A DNA stretch of 64,000 bases from SIG480 sp045636865 (lineage in GTDB: Bacteria; Bacillota; Clostridia; Oscillospirales; JAAYXM01), in NCBI GenBank assembly GCA_045636865.1, contig JAZTYJ010000015.1, forward strand, positions 1 through 64,000, written 5' to 3'. The notes beneath the pieces are model-generated. The model made no database searches and was not told the origin of the DNA. It worked only from the letters and a program-made list of their open reading frames with translations. Made by a program: the position numbers and the translations under genes. Shown here one piece after another: positions 24,237 to 32,676 of the stretch; within the stretch, counting starts at the first letter, position 1, and every line of letters begins with the position of its first letter.

Positions 24237-25673
24237 TTAGAATTCACCCTCCTCTGCGATAAAACGCGGCAACGTGACGGTAAACCTTGTACCGCCGTGA
24301 ACGGAATCTGAAATTTTAACGTGGCCGCCGAAGCTTTCGATGTTGCGCTTCACGATAGCAAGACCAAGACCGCTGCCGCCGCGGCCATCGTGTTCGCGTG
24401 ATTTGTCAACGCGGTAGAAACGTTCAAAGACATGTTCTCTGAATTCGGGAGCTATGCCGATGCCCGTATCGTCGGTGATGAAAATGCAGTTGTCACCTTT
24501 GTTATAGAGATAGACGCGGAGCGTTCCACCGACGTTATTATACTTTATTGCATTATCAATGAGGTTGCCGATTATCTGATTTGCTCCTTCGCGGTCTCCG
24601 AGAATTACGCAGTCGTCCTCAAGATATGTATGGATTCTTACGTTTTTTGCATCAGCTATCGGGGTGAGCGAAGTAATTATATTTTCAACAGTTTCAGAAA
24701 CGGAGATCGGTGAGAGTTGCTTTGCAGATGCGTTGTCAAGCCTTGAAAGAACGAGCAGCTTTTCGGCTGTGAGCGACATTCTGTCAACCTCAAAAATGAT
24801 ATCGTCCATAAATTCGCGCGTTGTTTCAATATCAACGCTTTCTATTCCGATTATTGACTCGCAAAGCAGTTTTATTGCAGTAAGGGGAGTGCGCAGCTCA
24901 TGAGAAGCATCGGAAACAAAGGCCTGGCGCATTTGTTGAGTGTAGTTGAGTTCTTCGTAAATATTGTTGAACTCTTTGACAATGGGAGTTATTTCATCGT
25001 TTCGGGTGATAGGAATTTGAGTGTTTGTTGTATCTGTTCTTGATGTTCGGATTGATGTGAGAAGTTTTGCAATTCTGTGTCGTAAGAGCGTTGCGATAAA
25101 GAGAAACAGCGCCCCGAAGACGAGGACAATGATAACGGAAAAAGAGAGCGATGAGAAAATGACGGTGTCAAGAAAACCGCGGAAAGACAAATCACTCTCG
25201 AGAATCAAAAGAGCACCGGAAAGCTGACTGTTGTTCATCAGCGGAATTGCTATACAACTCTCAAGCGAGTCGTTTGAGAATTTCGATTCGAAAAATTGCT
25301 CACCAAGGACAGCGGATGCTGAAGCCGGGGTAAAGAGCGTTTTGCCAAGGAGGTTGTTGATGTCAGAAGAGTCATATGTAATTTCCATATTGAGGTCTGT
25401 GAGGATGACTCTTCGTTTAACATATGTTGACTCCATGAAAAAGTCTTTGGGAATCGAGGTATAAGCCGAAAGCGACGCCGAAAGGTCGGACGCCGCTGAC
25501 ATAAGTTCTGATTTCTTTTGTGAGTATGCAGAGGACTTGAGTCCTGAACCAAAAATGAAAGAACAGGAGCCAATAAGAACTACCGCACACAAAACAGACA
25601 CAGCAAGAATTCTGAAGGAAAAGCTTTCAAAAAGCCTTCTTGTTTTACCGTTATGCTTTAAAATAGTATCCAA
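24237..25673 (-). CDS. Membrane sensor histidine kinase
   Basis: 478 residues: membrane segments at about 22-44 and 174-197 flank a 130-residue extracytoplasmic sensor. A linker or short HAMP-like segment follows. The HisKA domain has the phospho-acceptor H258 in SDASHELRTPLTA, and the HATPase has N, G1 and G2 boxes (LIDNAIKYNN, DDTGIGIAPE, GSGLGLAIV). The start appears to be TTG, 23 bases inside the response-regulator gene, with GGGGAG directly before it. That spacing is poor, so the exact start is uncertain. Confidence 0.9.
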   Translation of the reverse strand: MDTILKHNGKTRRLFESFSFRILAVSVLCAVVLIGSCSFIFGSGLKSSAYSQKKSELMSAASDLSASLSAYTSIPKDFFMESTYVKRRVILTDLNMEITYDSSDINNLLGKTLFTPASASAVLGEQFFESKFSNDSLESCIAIPLMNNSQLSGALLILESDLSFRGFLDTVIFSSLSFSVIIVLVFGALFLFIATLLRHRIAKLLTSIRTSRTDTTNTQIPITRNDEITPIVKEFNNIYEELNYTQQMRQAFVSDASHELRTPLTAIKLLCESIIGIESVDIETTREFMDDIIFEVDRMSLTAEKLLVLSRLDNASAKQLSPISVSETVENIITSLTPIADAKNVRIHTYLEDDCVILGDREGANQIIGNLIDNAIKYNNVGGTLRVYLYNKGDNCIFITDDTGIGIAPEFREHVFERFYRVDKSREHDGRGGSGLGLAIVKRNIESFGGHVKISDSVHGGTRFTVTLPRFIAEEGEF

Positions 25674-26331
25674 CTCCCCATTTTGTGAGAATATATTCGG
25701 GCTTTGCCGGGTTTGTTTCGAGTTTCTCGCGCAAACGTCTTACATGAACGTCAACAGTTCGCATATCGCCGGGATACTCATATCCCCAGACAATGTTGAG
25801 AAGATTATCGCGGCTGTAAACTCTGCCGGGGTTTCTCATCATAAGCTCAATGAGGTCAAATTCTTTTGCCGTAAGCTGAATTTCATTACCATCGATATAA
25901 ACGCTTCTCTGTTCGGTATCTACAATGAGAGAATCGCATATAAGTCGGGTGTCCTTGAACTTTGAAGAAGACGCGTTTGAACGGCGAAGGATAGCCCGCA
26001 CGCGTGACTTGAGTTCAAGGATATTAAAGGGTTTTGTGATATAGTCGTCAGCACCGTATTCAAAGCCGAGAAGCTTATCGGTATCCTCACTTTTTGCGGT
26101 GAGCATAATTACCGGAACTGTCGAAAATTCACGGATGCGACGACATGTTTCAAGACCGTCGAGCTTCGGCATCATGAGATCGAGAATAACGAGGTCAAGC
26201 TGGACGTTCTTGATGATTTCAAGCGCATCTTCACCGTTGTATGCTGTTTCAACCTCGAAGCCTTCGTTTTCAAGATTAAACTTAATTCCTTTTACGATAA
26301 TCTTTTCATCATCAACAACAAGTATTCTCAT
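25651..26331 (-). CDS. OmpR/PhoB-family response regulator
   Basis: 226 residues. The receiver domain has acidic residues in VVDDE, the phospho-acceptor D51 in VILDLMMPKLDG, T78 and K100. The C-terminal winged helix (about residues 130-226) ends with the trans-activation-loop pattern and RTVDVHVRRLREKLE. It overlaps the kinase gene by 23 bases and is its cognate partner. The PhoB-like order RR-HK-GerMN suggests an envelope or nutrient signal; the signal itself is unknown. Confidence 0.93.
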   Translation of the reverse strand: MRILVVDDEKIIVKGIKFNLENEGFEVETAYNGEDALEIIKNVQLDLVILDLMMPKLDGLETCRRIREFSTVPVIMLTAKSEDTDKLLGFEYGADDYITKPFNILELKSRVRAILRRSNASSSKFKDTRLICDSLIVDTEQRSVYIDGNEIQLTAKEFDLIELMMRNPGRVYSRDNLLNIVWGYEYPGDMRTVDVHVRRLREKLETNPAKPEYILTKWGVGYYFKA

Positions 26332-26362
26332 AAATAACCCTTTCTTTCTGTAATATATGGCT

Positions 26363-26686
26363 TTAAACTTCTATAAAATCTTCAAACTTTTCAAGCGTCG
26401 CGGGACCGATGCCCGACACGTTGCAAAGTTCAGAAATACTGTTAAAAGGACCGTTTTCAGTCCTGTATTTCACTATCTTTTCGGCGGTTGACGGACCGAT
26501 GCCGTCAAGCATATCAAGTTCGTATACGTCTGCCGTGTTTATGTTTATGAGATATTCCTCCGCGTTTGTCTCCGGAGTTTCTACGATATTGTATGAAGTG
26601 GTATCCTGCACGGAGAAGAGGAGTGCGAGTAAAATGAATACGAGCGAAATGGCGATAAGCACTCCCTCGTGTCGTAAAATTTTCAT
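26363..26686 (-). CDS. ComEA-like helix-hairpin-helix protein
   Basis: 107 residues: one N-terminal membrane segment (about 9-27), a short linker, then a double helix-hairpin-helix DNA-binding domain, ININTADVYELDMLDGIGPS and onward, with VSGIGPATLEKF. ComEA-type proteins bind incoming DNA at the outer membrane face. No comEC is nearby, so its role here may be other than competence. It is the first gene of the leftward two-component run and lies 31 bases upstream of the response regulator. Confidence 0.85.
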   Translation of the reverse strand: MKILRHEGVLIAISLVFILLALLFSVQDTTSYNIVETPETNAEEYLININTADVYELDMLDGIGPSTAEKIVKYRTENGPFNSISELCNVSGIGPATLEKFEDFIEV

Positions 26687-26704
26687 AAAGAATCACCGGT
26701 CATA

Positions 26705-26733
26705 TTGTTTAAATTTTAAAAATCTGCTATAAT
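26705..26733 (+). promoter_or_regulatory. Promoter of the carboxypeptidase gene
   Basis: TTGTTT at 26705-26710 and TATAAT at 26728-26733, spacer 17, about 25 bases before a GAGGAG ribosome binding site. Confidence 0.7.
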
Positions 26734-26764
26734 AAGCTTATAAAATAAAAAGCGAGGAGTAAAG

Positions 26765-28057
26765 ATGAAAAAGTTAAGGTTTATTTCAATCTTTATCGCC
26801 TTCGTTTTTGCGTTTACCACTATGGCAAGCGCAATTGAGGCGATAGATATAAACTCAAAAGCGTCAATCCTTATAGACGCTACCGATGGACATGAGTTGT
26901 ATTCTGAAAACGCGGATACGAAACAGTATCCGGCGAGCATAACAAAGCTTATGACCGCACTTCTGGTGGCGGAGAGAATAAGTGATTGGAGTGAGGTCGT
27001 TACCGCGAGCGAAACCGCGTTTGACGGATTGTCCGCCGCAGGAAGCAGCGTCGGTATAAAGGCAGGGGAGAAGATGTCGGTTGACAATCTTGTAATTTGT
27101 CTTCTTGTTGCAAGTGCAAATGAGGCGGCAAATATCCTTGCCGAGCGTGTGTCGGGCAGCGTTGATGCGTTTGTCGCGCTGATGAACAGCAGAGCAGAGG
27201 AGCTCGGGCTTACAGGGACACATTTCGCAAACACAAACGGTCTCCACGATGAAAACCACTATACAACTGCTCGCGATGTTTCAAAGCTTGCCATGGAGGT
27301 CAGAAAGCATCCGCGACTCCGTGAAATATACGGAATGGACAAGGCTACAATCCCCGCAACAAACATATCTGACGAGAGATTCTTCTTTACAACAAACTCA
27401 CTTATCTCAAGATATAAAGAGCTCGGATACATATACTCCCGCGCAAACGGAATGAAAACCGGAAGCACAACTCCGGCAGGTCTCTGCCTTGCGGCAAGTG
27501 CCGAGTACAAGGATATGGAGCTTATATCAGTAGTGCTCGGTGCCGAGAAAGACGAAAAAACCGGAAAAAAGGGACATTTTGTCGAAAGCAAGCGTCTGCT
27601 TGTGTGGGGATTTGAAAACTTCAAAAGAACAATGCTTATTTCATCTGCCTCGGCCGTATGTGAGGTCAGGGTAGAGTCTGCGAAGGACAGAGACTACGTG
27701 GTTGCTCACGTTGAAGATGACTATGAGGTCCTGATGCCGAATGACTATAACCCGGCAAAGCTCGAGCTCATAACAGAGAAGACAGAAGAACTCGAAGCAC
27801 CTGTAAAAAAAGGCGATGAGATAGGAAAGGTTACAGTAGTCTATGACGGCAGGGAGTATAAAACATTGAGCCTTGTGGCTGCTGATGATGTGGATCGTTC
27901 AATAATAGCATATATATGGAATCTCATCAAAAAGTTTATGAAAAGTCCGATGGCGCTTGTGGTTCTTGCGGCAATAATAGCAATCATTGTCGGATGTGTT
28001 CTCTATACGATAAGATATAACCGCCGCAGAAAAAAGCGCAGAAGAAGATACTATTGA
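26765..28057 (+). CDS. Serine-type D-Ala-D-Ala carboxypeptidase (DacF/PBP5-like)
   Basis: 430 residues, membrane-bound. The signal peptide is residues 1-23. All three penicillin-binding motifs are present: S58-I-T-K61 with the nucleophile, S117-A-N119, and K231-T-G. A C-terminal beta-rich domain (about 290-385) precedes a membrane helix near 394-416 and a very basic tail (RRRKKRRRR). It removes the last D-Ala from peptidoglycan stems. The anchor is a true transmembrane helix rather than the amphipathic helix of PBP5. It converges on ricT with a seven-base overlap and no terminator. Confidence 0.93.
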   Translation: MKKLRFISIFIAFVFAFTTMASAIEAIDINSKASILIDATDGHELYSENADTKQYPASITKLMTALLVAERISDWSEVVTASETAFDGLSAAGSSVGIKAGEKMSVDNLVICLLVASANEAANILAERVSGSVDAFVALMNSRAEELGLTGTHFANTNGLHDENHYTTARDVSKLAMEVRKHPRLREIYGMDKATIPATNISDERFFFTTNSLISRYKELGYIYSRANGMKTGSTTPAGLCLAASAEYKDMELISVVLGAEKDEKTGKKGHFVESKRLLVWGFENFKRTMLISSASAVCEVRVESAKDRDYVVAHVEDDYEVLMPNDYNPAKLELITEKTEELEAPVKKGDEIGKVTVVYDGREYKTLSLVAADDVDRSIIAYIWNLIKKFMKSPMALVVLAAIIAIIVGCVLYTIRYNRRRKKRRRRYY

Positions 28058-28947
28058 TTTTTCTCTTCAGTCTCCTCAGTTTTCGGGGAGGCTGATTTGT
28101 TTTTGGGCTGATTTTTGTTCGGACAGGAGCATCCGTCGGGGCATTTCGGCGTAACATCAGCCTTGTCAAAAGTTTTAATCGAAAACTCTGAATTTTCTTC
28201 AAACTTAACGCGAAGCTTTCCCGAAACATAGCTTACGTCAACAACTGTTCCTGCACCGTTTGGAGTCAAAACCTCCGTTCCGACTTTCGGCGTTGTTTTA
28301 ATCAGGTCTTCGTATGCCTCCTGCTCGTATTTCAGACAACACATAAGTCTTCCGCAAGTGCCGGAAATCTTTGCCTGATTAAGAGAAAGATTCTGCTCTT
28401 TTGCCATCTTGATCGAAACGGTGTGGAAGCTGTCAAGAAAGCTTGCACAGCAGAAAGGTCTGCCGCAGATACCGAGACCGCCGAGCATTTTAGCTTCATC
28501 GCGAACACCTATTTGGCGGAGCTCAATTCGTGTTCTGAATATGGAAGCAAGGTCCTTGACAAGACCTCTGAAATCGACTCTTCCGTCTGCTGTGAAGTTG
28601 AAGATGATTTTTGAACCGTCAAATGCACATTCGGCGTTAATAATCTTCATTTCGAGCTTGTGTGCATCAGCCTTTTCCTGGCATATCGAAACGGCACCGT
28701 GCTCTTTTTCGCGTAGTTCATTTGCAGTTTTTATATCTTCGGGAGTTGCCATACGGACAACCGGACGAAGCGGAGCAACCAAGCTCTCGTCAGAAACGCT
28801 GCGTCGCCCTTCAACAACCGTGCCAAGTTCAATTCCCCGTGTTGTGTCGACGATAACCTTATCACCTACAGACGGAGTGAAGCTTGCAGGGTCAAAAGAA
28901 TATACTTTTCCGCCCTCGCGGAAACTGATACCTATGATTTCTTTCAA
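28051..28947 (-). CDS. ricT: PSP1-domain protein RicT (YaaT)
   Basis: 298 residues. The PSP1 core includes GLGICGRPFCCASFL and ISGTCGRLMCCLKYE, the paired cysteine clusters by which RicT, with RicA and RicF, binds iron-sulfur clusters in Bacillus and promotes RNase Y action and sporulation. A cysteine/lysine-rich tail (KCPDGCSCPNKNQ) is added. It is the last gene of the femX-like/alr/darA/holB operon. The darA-holB-ricT order matches B. subtilis yaaQ-(yaaR)-holB-yaaT; yaaR is missing here. Confidence 0.92.
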   Translation of the reverse strand: MKEIIGISFREGGKVYSFDPASFTPSVGDKVIVDTTRGIELGTVVEGRRSVSDESLVAPLRPVVRMATPEDIKTANELREKEHGAVSICQEKADAHKLEMKIINAECAFDGSKIIFNFTADGRVDFRGLVKDLASIFRTRIELRQIGVRDEAKMLGGLGICGRPFCCASFLDSFHTVSIKMAKEQNLSLNQAKISGTCGRLMCCLKYEQEAYEDLIKTTPKVGTEVLTPNGAGTVVDVSYVSGKLRVKFEENSEFSIKTFDKADVTPKCPDGCSCPNKNQPKNKSASPKTEETEEKNQ

Positions 28948-28955
28948 AATTAAAT

Positions 28956-29948
28956 CTATCCTTTCAAAACCGCATTTGCGGCGGTGTGTGCAAATTTACA
29001 AGTGAGACTTCCCGTGATGTGAGATGTGCCGATGTTTCTTGTGCATTCGACCTTTGCATCTGCGATATATCCGGAAAGGGAAATGAAAGATGCAACAGAG
29101 AAGGTGCTTGCAAGCTCCTGTGAGAGAGTTTCCGGAAGTTGAGAGAGAGGTCTGCTGTCGGCAGATGTAAGGATAATAATAGCATCGCGAAATAAAACAG
29201 ATAATTCATCGAACACAGAAGAGAGAATGTCTCTTTTGCTTTTTTCAAGTAAAGAAAAAGCTTTGAAAATTTCAAATTCATCCTTTGAAATGAGCGACTT
29301 TGCAACGAGCGTCGTAAAGTCAAGAATCTCATCGCTTGTGCACTCTGTTAAAAAAAAGCATGCTCCACCCGACGTACGGACGAGACTGTAAGCTTCCTCG
29401 TCCGTGATATCGGGAAGATTTTTTTTGATGACTTTGAAAATGTCCTCGTCAGAAAGGGAAGTGAGCGAAATGCGAGTAGTTCTTGAAACTATTGTGGATA
29501 AAAGCTCACTCTGATTCTGACAAAGCAGAATGAAAAACGTAAAATGGGGTGGTTCTTCAAGGATTTTCAGAAGCGCATCCTGTGCTTCGTGGGTCATTTG
29601 CCCTGCGTTATCAATGATATACACTTTCCTGTCCGAATCATTCGGGCGAAGAAGTGCATTAAGCTTAAGCTCACGGATGGCCTCGACCTTTCCGGAAGAA
29701 GAGTCGGCATCTAAAAAAGAAATATCGGGATGCGTGCCGTTTTCCGCCTTCTTGCAGGATGCACACATTCCGCACGGCTTCTCATCAGAAGAACAGACAA
29801 GCGCACGCGCAACAATGGATGCGAGTGTCTTTTTTCCGCTTCCGCGCTCTCCCGTAAAAAGAAGAGCGTGAGGAATAAAATCCTTCTCGAATGCGGAATT
29901 TAAATATTCTTTTGTGCGTTCATTTCCGTAAAAGCCTTCAAAATTCAT
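28956..29948 (-). CDS. holB: DNA polymerase III delta' subunit
   Basis: 330 residues of the clamp-loader AAA+ family. Walker A GERGSGKKT is at residues 33-41 and the zinc cysteines are C52, C59, C62 and C65. The Walker B-like region is VYIIDNAGQMTHEAQDALLK. The arginine-finger motif normally SRC reads SRT here. It works with DnaX and delta to load the sliding clamp. Eight bases separate it from ricT and two from darA. Confidence 0.92.
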   Translation of the reverse strand: MNFEGFYGNERTKEYLNSAFEKDFIPHALLFTGERGSGKKTLASIVARALVCSSDEKPCGMCASCKKAENGTHPDISFLDADSSSGKVEAIRELKLNALLRPNDSDRKVYIIDNAGQMTHEAQDALLKILEEPPHFTFFILLCQNQSELLSTIVSRTTRISLTSLSDEDIFKVIKKNLPDITDEEAYSLVRTSGGACFFLTECTSDEILDFTTLVAKSLISKDEFEIFKAFSLLEKSKRDILSSVFDELSVLFRDAIIILTSADSRPLSQLPETLSQELASTFSVASFISLSGYIADAKVECTRNIGTSHITGSLTCKFAHTAANAVLKG

Positions 29949-29950
29949 AG

Positions 29951-30274
29951 TTAGATCTTTTCGAAACGCTCAACGTCTATAACGAAGATTGTAGCACCGC
30001 CAACCGGGATTTCAACGGGAACTGATGAGAGCATACCGATGCTGAGCTCGGATGCAGCGGGAACAATCTGGGTTCTGCTGTGAGAGTACTGATTGATAAT
30101 TGCAAGCGCGGGATCAAGCTTGTCGTTTTCTACACCGACGAGAATTGTTGTATTACCTGTCTTGAGAAAACCGCCGGTTGTTGCAAGCTTTGTAACCGAG
30201 AAACCTGACTTTGTGAGGTTTGAAACGACGGTGTTTGCATCGTCCGAGTTAATTATAGCGAGAATCATCTTCAT
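29951..30274 (-). CDS. darA: Cyclic-di-AMP receptor, PII-like (DarA/PstA)
   Basis: 107 residues, the full length of the family. The PII-like fold shows MKMILAIINSDDANTVVSNL, then TTGGFLKTGNTTILVGVEN, where the GGFLKxGNTT segment lies in the c-di-AMP site. DarA is a small signal-transduction protein whose downstream targets are still unclear. It lies two bases upstream of holB, as in many Firmicutes. Confidence 0.92.
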   Translation of the reverse strand: MKMILAIINSDDANTVVSNLTKSGFSVTKLATTGGFLKTGNTTILVGVENDKLDPALAIINQYSHSRTQIVPAASELSIGMLSSVPVEIPVGGATIFVIDVERFEKI

Positions 30275-30305
30275 AGTGCTGTACCTCCGTTTTTAATTTA
30301 ATGTC

Positions 30306-31403
30306 TTAAATAAATTCTCTGAAGATATCGGGAGAGACGTAAATGGGATTCACGTCGAAATTAGCCGTGTCCCCGACGTTGCACGGTATATCTGTAACGT
30401 CGCAAACGGTGTGTGTCATACCGATGTGACCAAGCACTCGTGCGTGGCGACCGTTTATTCTGACGTATACATTCCTTTTAAAGATCAGACTCTTGATGTC
30501 TGAAAGAATGTGGAAGAGAACATCGCGGAAGCGGAACGAATCGCGCGCCTTTTCTGTGTGGAATCCGTCTGAATAGCCAATGGGGATAACTGCCGTGCGG
30601 ATGGCACCTTTTGCGGTGTAAGTGCCGCCATAGCCGACTGTTGCACCCGGTGAGAGCCAGCGGATTTCCGAGATGTGTCCCTCAAGATGTCCTGCGCGGA
30701 GAAGCCCGCTTTTTGACACCTTGCCTGCAACTCTTCCTGTAAAGGCGGAGCCGATTCTTACAGCATCGCCGTATGGGCCGCGGAAACGGAAGAGATAAGC
30801 AGAATTTGCAAAGTGGACAGTACCGCAATCGATGTTTCTTGAAAGAAGCTCGTCACGGACTTCGTAAATTTTTGCAACTTGTGCTTTTGTAATTTTTCTG
30901 CTCTTGAATGCGGAGATGAGATGTGTGTAAAGCCCGCACGGAGCAAGGTTTGAAAAATTGGTAAAGGCAGAAATAACTGCATCGATATCGGTTGCTGCAA
31001 AGCCGTATCTTCCCATGCCTGTATCAAGCTTTATGTGAGCTTTGGCAACCTTTCCTTTTGAAAAAGCAATGCCGTTTGCGGCTGCTGCAGTTTCGGTAGA
31101 GCCGATTGTAAGGATTATATCGTTTTCAATAAGAACGGAAAGCTCATCGGAAAGGGCAGTTGAGCGAAGCATAAGGATGTCTGTGTCATCAAGATTCAAA
31201 TTCCTTATCTCAAGGGCATCGGATACGTCGGTAACAGCGAAGTGGCGCACGCCGAAAGAGTGGAGAAGCGGAACGTATTCGGAAAGTCCGAAGCCATAGC
31301 CGCGCCCCTTGACAACAGCAATAACCGTGCTGTCTCCTGCCCGCGAGAAAATAGTCTTTGCGTTTGCTTCGATGTTTTCGCGTTCTATAACAAAAGTATT
31401 CAT
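30306..31403 (-). CDS. alr: Alanine racemase family protein
   Basis: 365 residues, a fold-type III PLP enzyme. The PLP lysine is K32 in AVVKGRGYGFG (canonical VKANAYGHG, so the neighbourhood is divergent). HIKLDTGMGRYGF and the second catalytic region with Tyr in TVGYGGTYTA are both present. It should interconvert L- and D-alanine for peptidoglycan, though divergence near the lysine leaves room for another amino acid. It lies 16 bases after a FemX-like gene and 31 before darA. Confidence 0.85.
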   Translation of the reverse strand: MNTFVIERENIEANAKTIFSRAGDSTVIAVVKGRGYGFGLSEYVPLLHSFGVRHFAVTDVSDALEIRNLNLDDTDILMLRSTALSDELSVLIENDIILTIGSTETAAAANGIAFSKGKVAKAHIKLDTGMGRYGFAATDIDAVISAFTNFSNLAPCGLYTHLISAFKSRKITKAQVAKIYEVRDELLSRNIDCGTVHFANSAYLFRFRGPYGDAVRIGSAFTGRVAGKVSKSGLLRAGHLEGHISEIRWLSPGATVGYGGTYTAKGAIRTAVIPIGYSDGFHTEKARDSFRFRDVLFHILSDIKSLIFKRNVYVRINGRHARVLGHIGMTHTVCDVTDIPCNVGDTANFDVNPIYVSPDIFREFI

Positions 31404-31419
31404 ATCCTCACCCGTTTAA

Positions 31420-32478
31420 TCATTTTCGGTTCTTGAACATAAAGAGTTTTTTGCGGAGTCTTCTGAAAATAAGCTCACCCTTTTCGATTGCGAAGTTGAC
31501 AGGCTTGTTGAAAATATAGTCAAATTCGCCGATGAACTCACAGAAATCACCATTGAACCCCTTTTTGAAGCGGTAAAGACCGTAAAGCGGATTATCCTCC
31601 GAAATATCGCCGGAAACACCGCGGAAGTCATATGTTTTGCAACCAAGCTCAACTGCCCATTGGATCATATTCCATTGGAGAAGATAGTTGGGCATAAAGT
31701 TGCGGTACTTATTTGATGATGCACCGTAAAGATACCAGACCTTGTCACCGTAGTGAATAGCGAGAGTGCCGGCAATCGGAATGTCTCCCGAATACGCCAT
31801 ATAAAGGCGGCAACTCTCTCCGAGATTATCAAGCATATTTTCAAAATAATCTGCTTTTCTGACGACAAAATTGTCGCGGATTCCGGTTTCAAGCATCATA
31901 TCGGCAAAGTCAGGAACTGCCTCTTTGCCGCAGAGCCTGATTTCGACGCCCTTTCTCTCGGCAACGCGGATGTTGTAGCGCGTTTTTGAATGGAAGGATG
32001 CCATAAGCTCGTCCTCTGTCTTACCGTCAACATCGAGTCTGAAAACAAAGCGCGGCTGAATTCCTGAGAAGTTTTTGCCTGTATCGCGGCGGCGGAATCC
32101 GAGCTTTGTCATAATGTTGCAGAATTCCGAGTCATCTATGAGGATGTCAGGATCAAGCTTTAAGCAGTATGCGCGATGCTTTACGGCAAGTGCTTTTGCG
32201 CCATCCATAAGCTCTGAAAGAACCTTTTCATCGTGAACATCGCAAACCGGAGCTCTTGCACCGTACATAATCGTGTACGGAAGAGAAGGAGCGCGTCTTA
32301 TAAGAACGGACATTGCACCGCAGATTGAACCCTCATCGTCTCTGACGAAAAGACCTTCCCAGGTCCATTCGGGCTTCTGCTTGCTCCAGGCATACGACTG
32401 GAGAAAATGCCCCTTCGGATGAGAGGAGACAAACTCCTCATATTCTTTAAGTGTTTCCTTAGTAACAAACTCGACCAT
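31420..32478 (-). CDS. FemAB-family peptidoglycan bridge aminoacyltransferase
   Basis: 352 residues. It has the tandem GNAT-like folds of FemX/FemAB/MurM proteins: HFLQSYAWSKQKPEWTWEGL at the N-terminus, SFHSKTRYNIRVAERKG centrally, and WYLYGASSNKYRNFMPNYLL with YDFRGVSGD towards the end. Family members attach amino acids from aminoacyl-tRNA to lipid II. The amino acid used here is unknown. It is first in an operon with alr, so both feed cell-wall stem-peptide chemistry. Confidence 0.88.
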   Translation of the reverse strand: MVEFVTKETLKEYEEFVSSHPKGHFLQSYAWSKQKPEWTWEGLFVRDDEGSICGAMSVLIRRAPSLPYTIMYGARAPVCDVHDEKVLSELMDGAKALAVKHRAYCLKLDPDILIDDSEFCNIMTKLGFRRRDTGKNFSGIQPRFVFRLDVDGKTEDELMASFHSKTRYNIRVAERKGVEIRLCGKEAVPDFADMMLETGIRDNFVVRKADYFENMLDNLGESCRLYMAYSGDIPIAGTLAIHYGDKVWYLYGASSNKYRNFMPNYLLQWNMIQWAVELGCKTYDFRGVSGDISEDNPLYGLYRFKKGFNGDFCEFIGEFDYIFNKPVNFAIEKGELIFRRLRKKLFMFKNRK

Positions 32479-32523
32479 ATGAGCCTCCGAAAAACGTGTA
32501 AATGATTACAATTATCTGATAGT

Positions 32524-32552
32524 ATTATATCATAAAGTTACAATTGTTACAA
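32524..32552 (-). promoter_or_regulatory. Promoter of the femX-like/alr/darA/holB/ricT operon
   Basis: Minus strand TTGTAA (complement of 32547-32552) and TATAAT (complement of 32524-32529), spacer 17. All five genes downstream are within about 30 bases of each other, so this may drive the whole set. Confidence 0.68.
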
Positions 32553-32609
32553 GTAAAAAGTTTCTTCATAAACAGAGTTTCGTTTTTTGTGGAAAAATGA
32601 ATAAAACTG

Positions 32610-32638
32610 TTGTTAAAACTCGGGAAATATGGTATAAT
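32610..32638 (+). promoter_or_regulatory. Promoter of the purine permease gene
   Basis: TTGTTA at 32610-32615 and TATAAT at 32633-32638, spacer 17. The leader is only about 30 bases, too short for a purine riboswitch. Confidence 0.72.
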
Positions 32639-32676
32639 TTTTTGCGACCAATAAAAATCGAAGGAGTCTGATAAAA

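Noticed and set aside
28409..29005. 198-residue reading frame on the plus strand
   Set aside because: Antisense to ricT, with no ribosome binding site or recognisable domain.
32639..32676. Purine riboswitch before the NCS2 permease gene
   Set aside because: The leader between promoter and start codon is about 30 bases, too short, and none of the conserved purine-riboswitch sequence is there.
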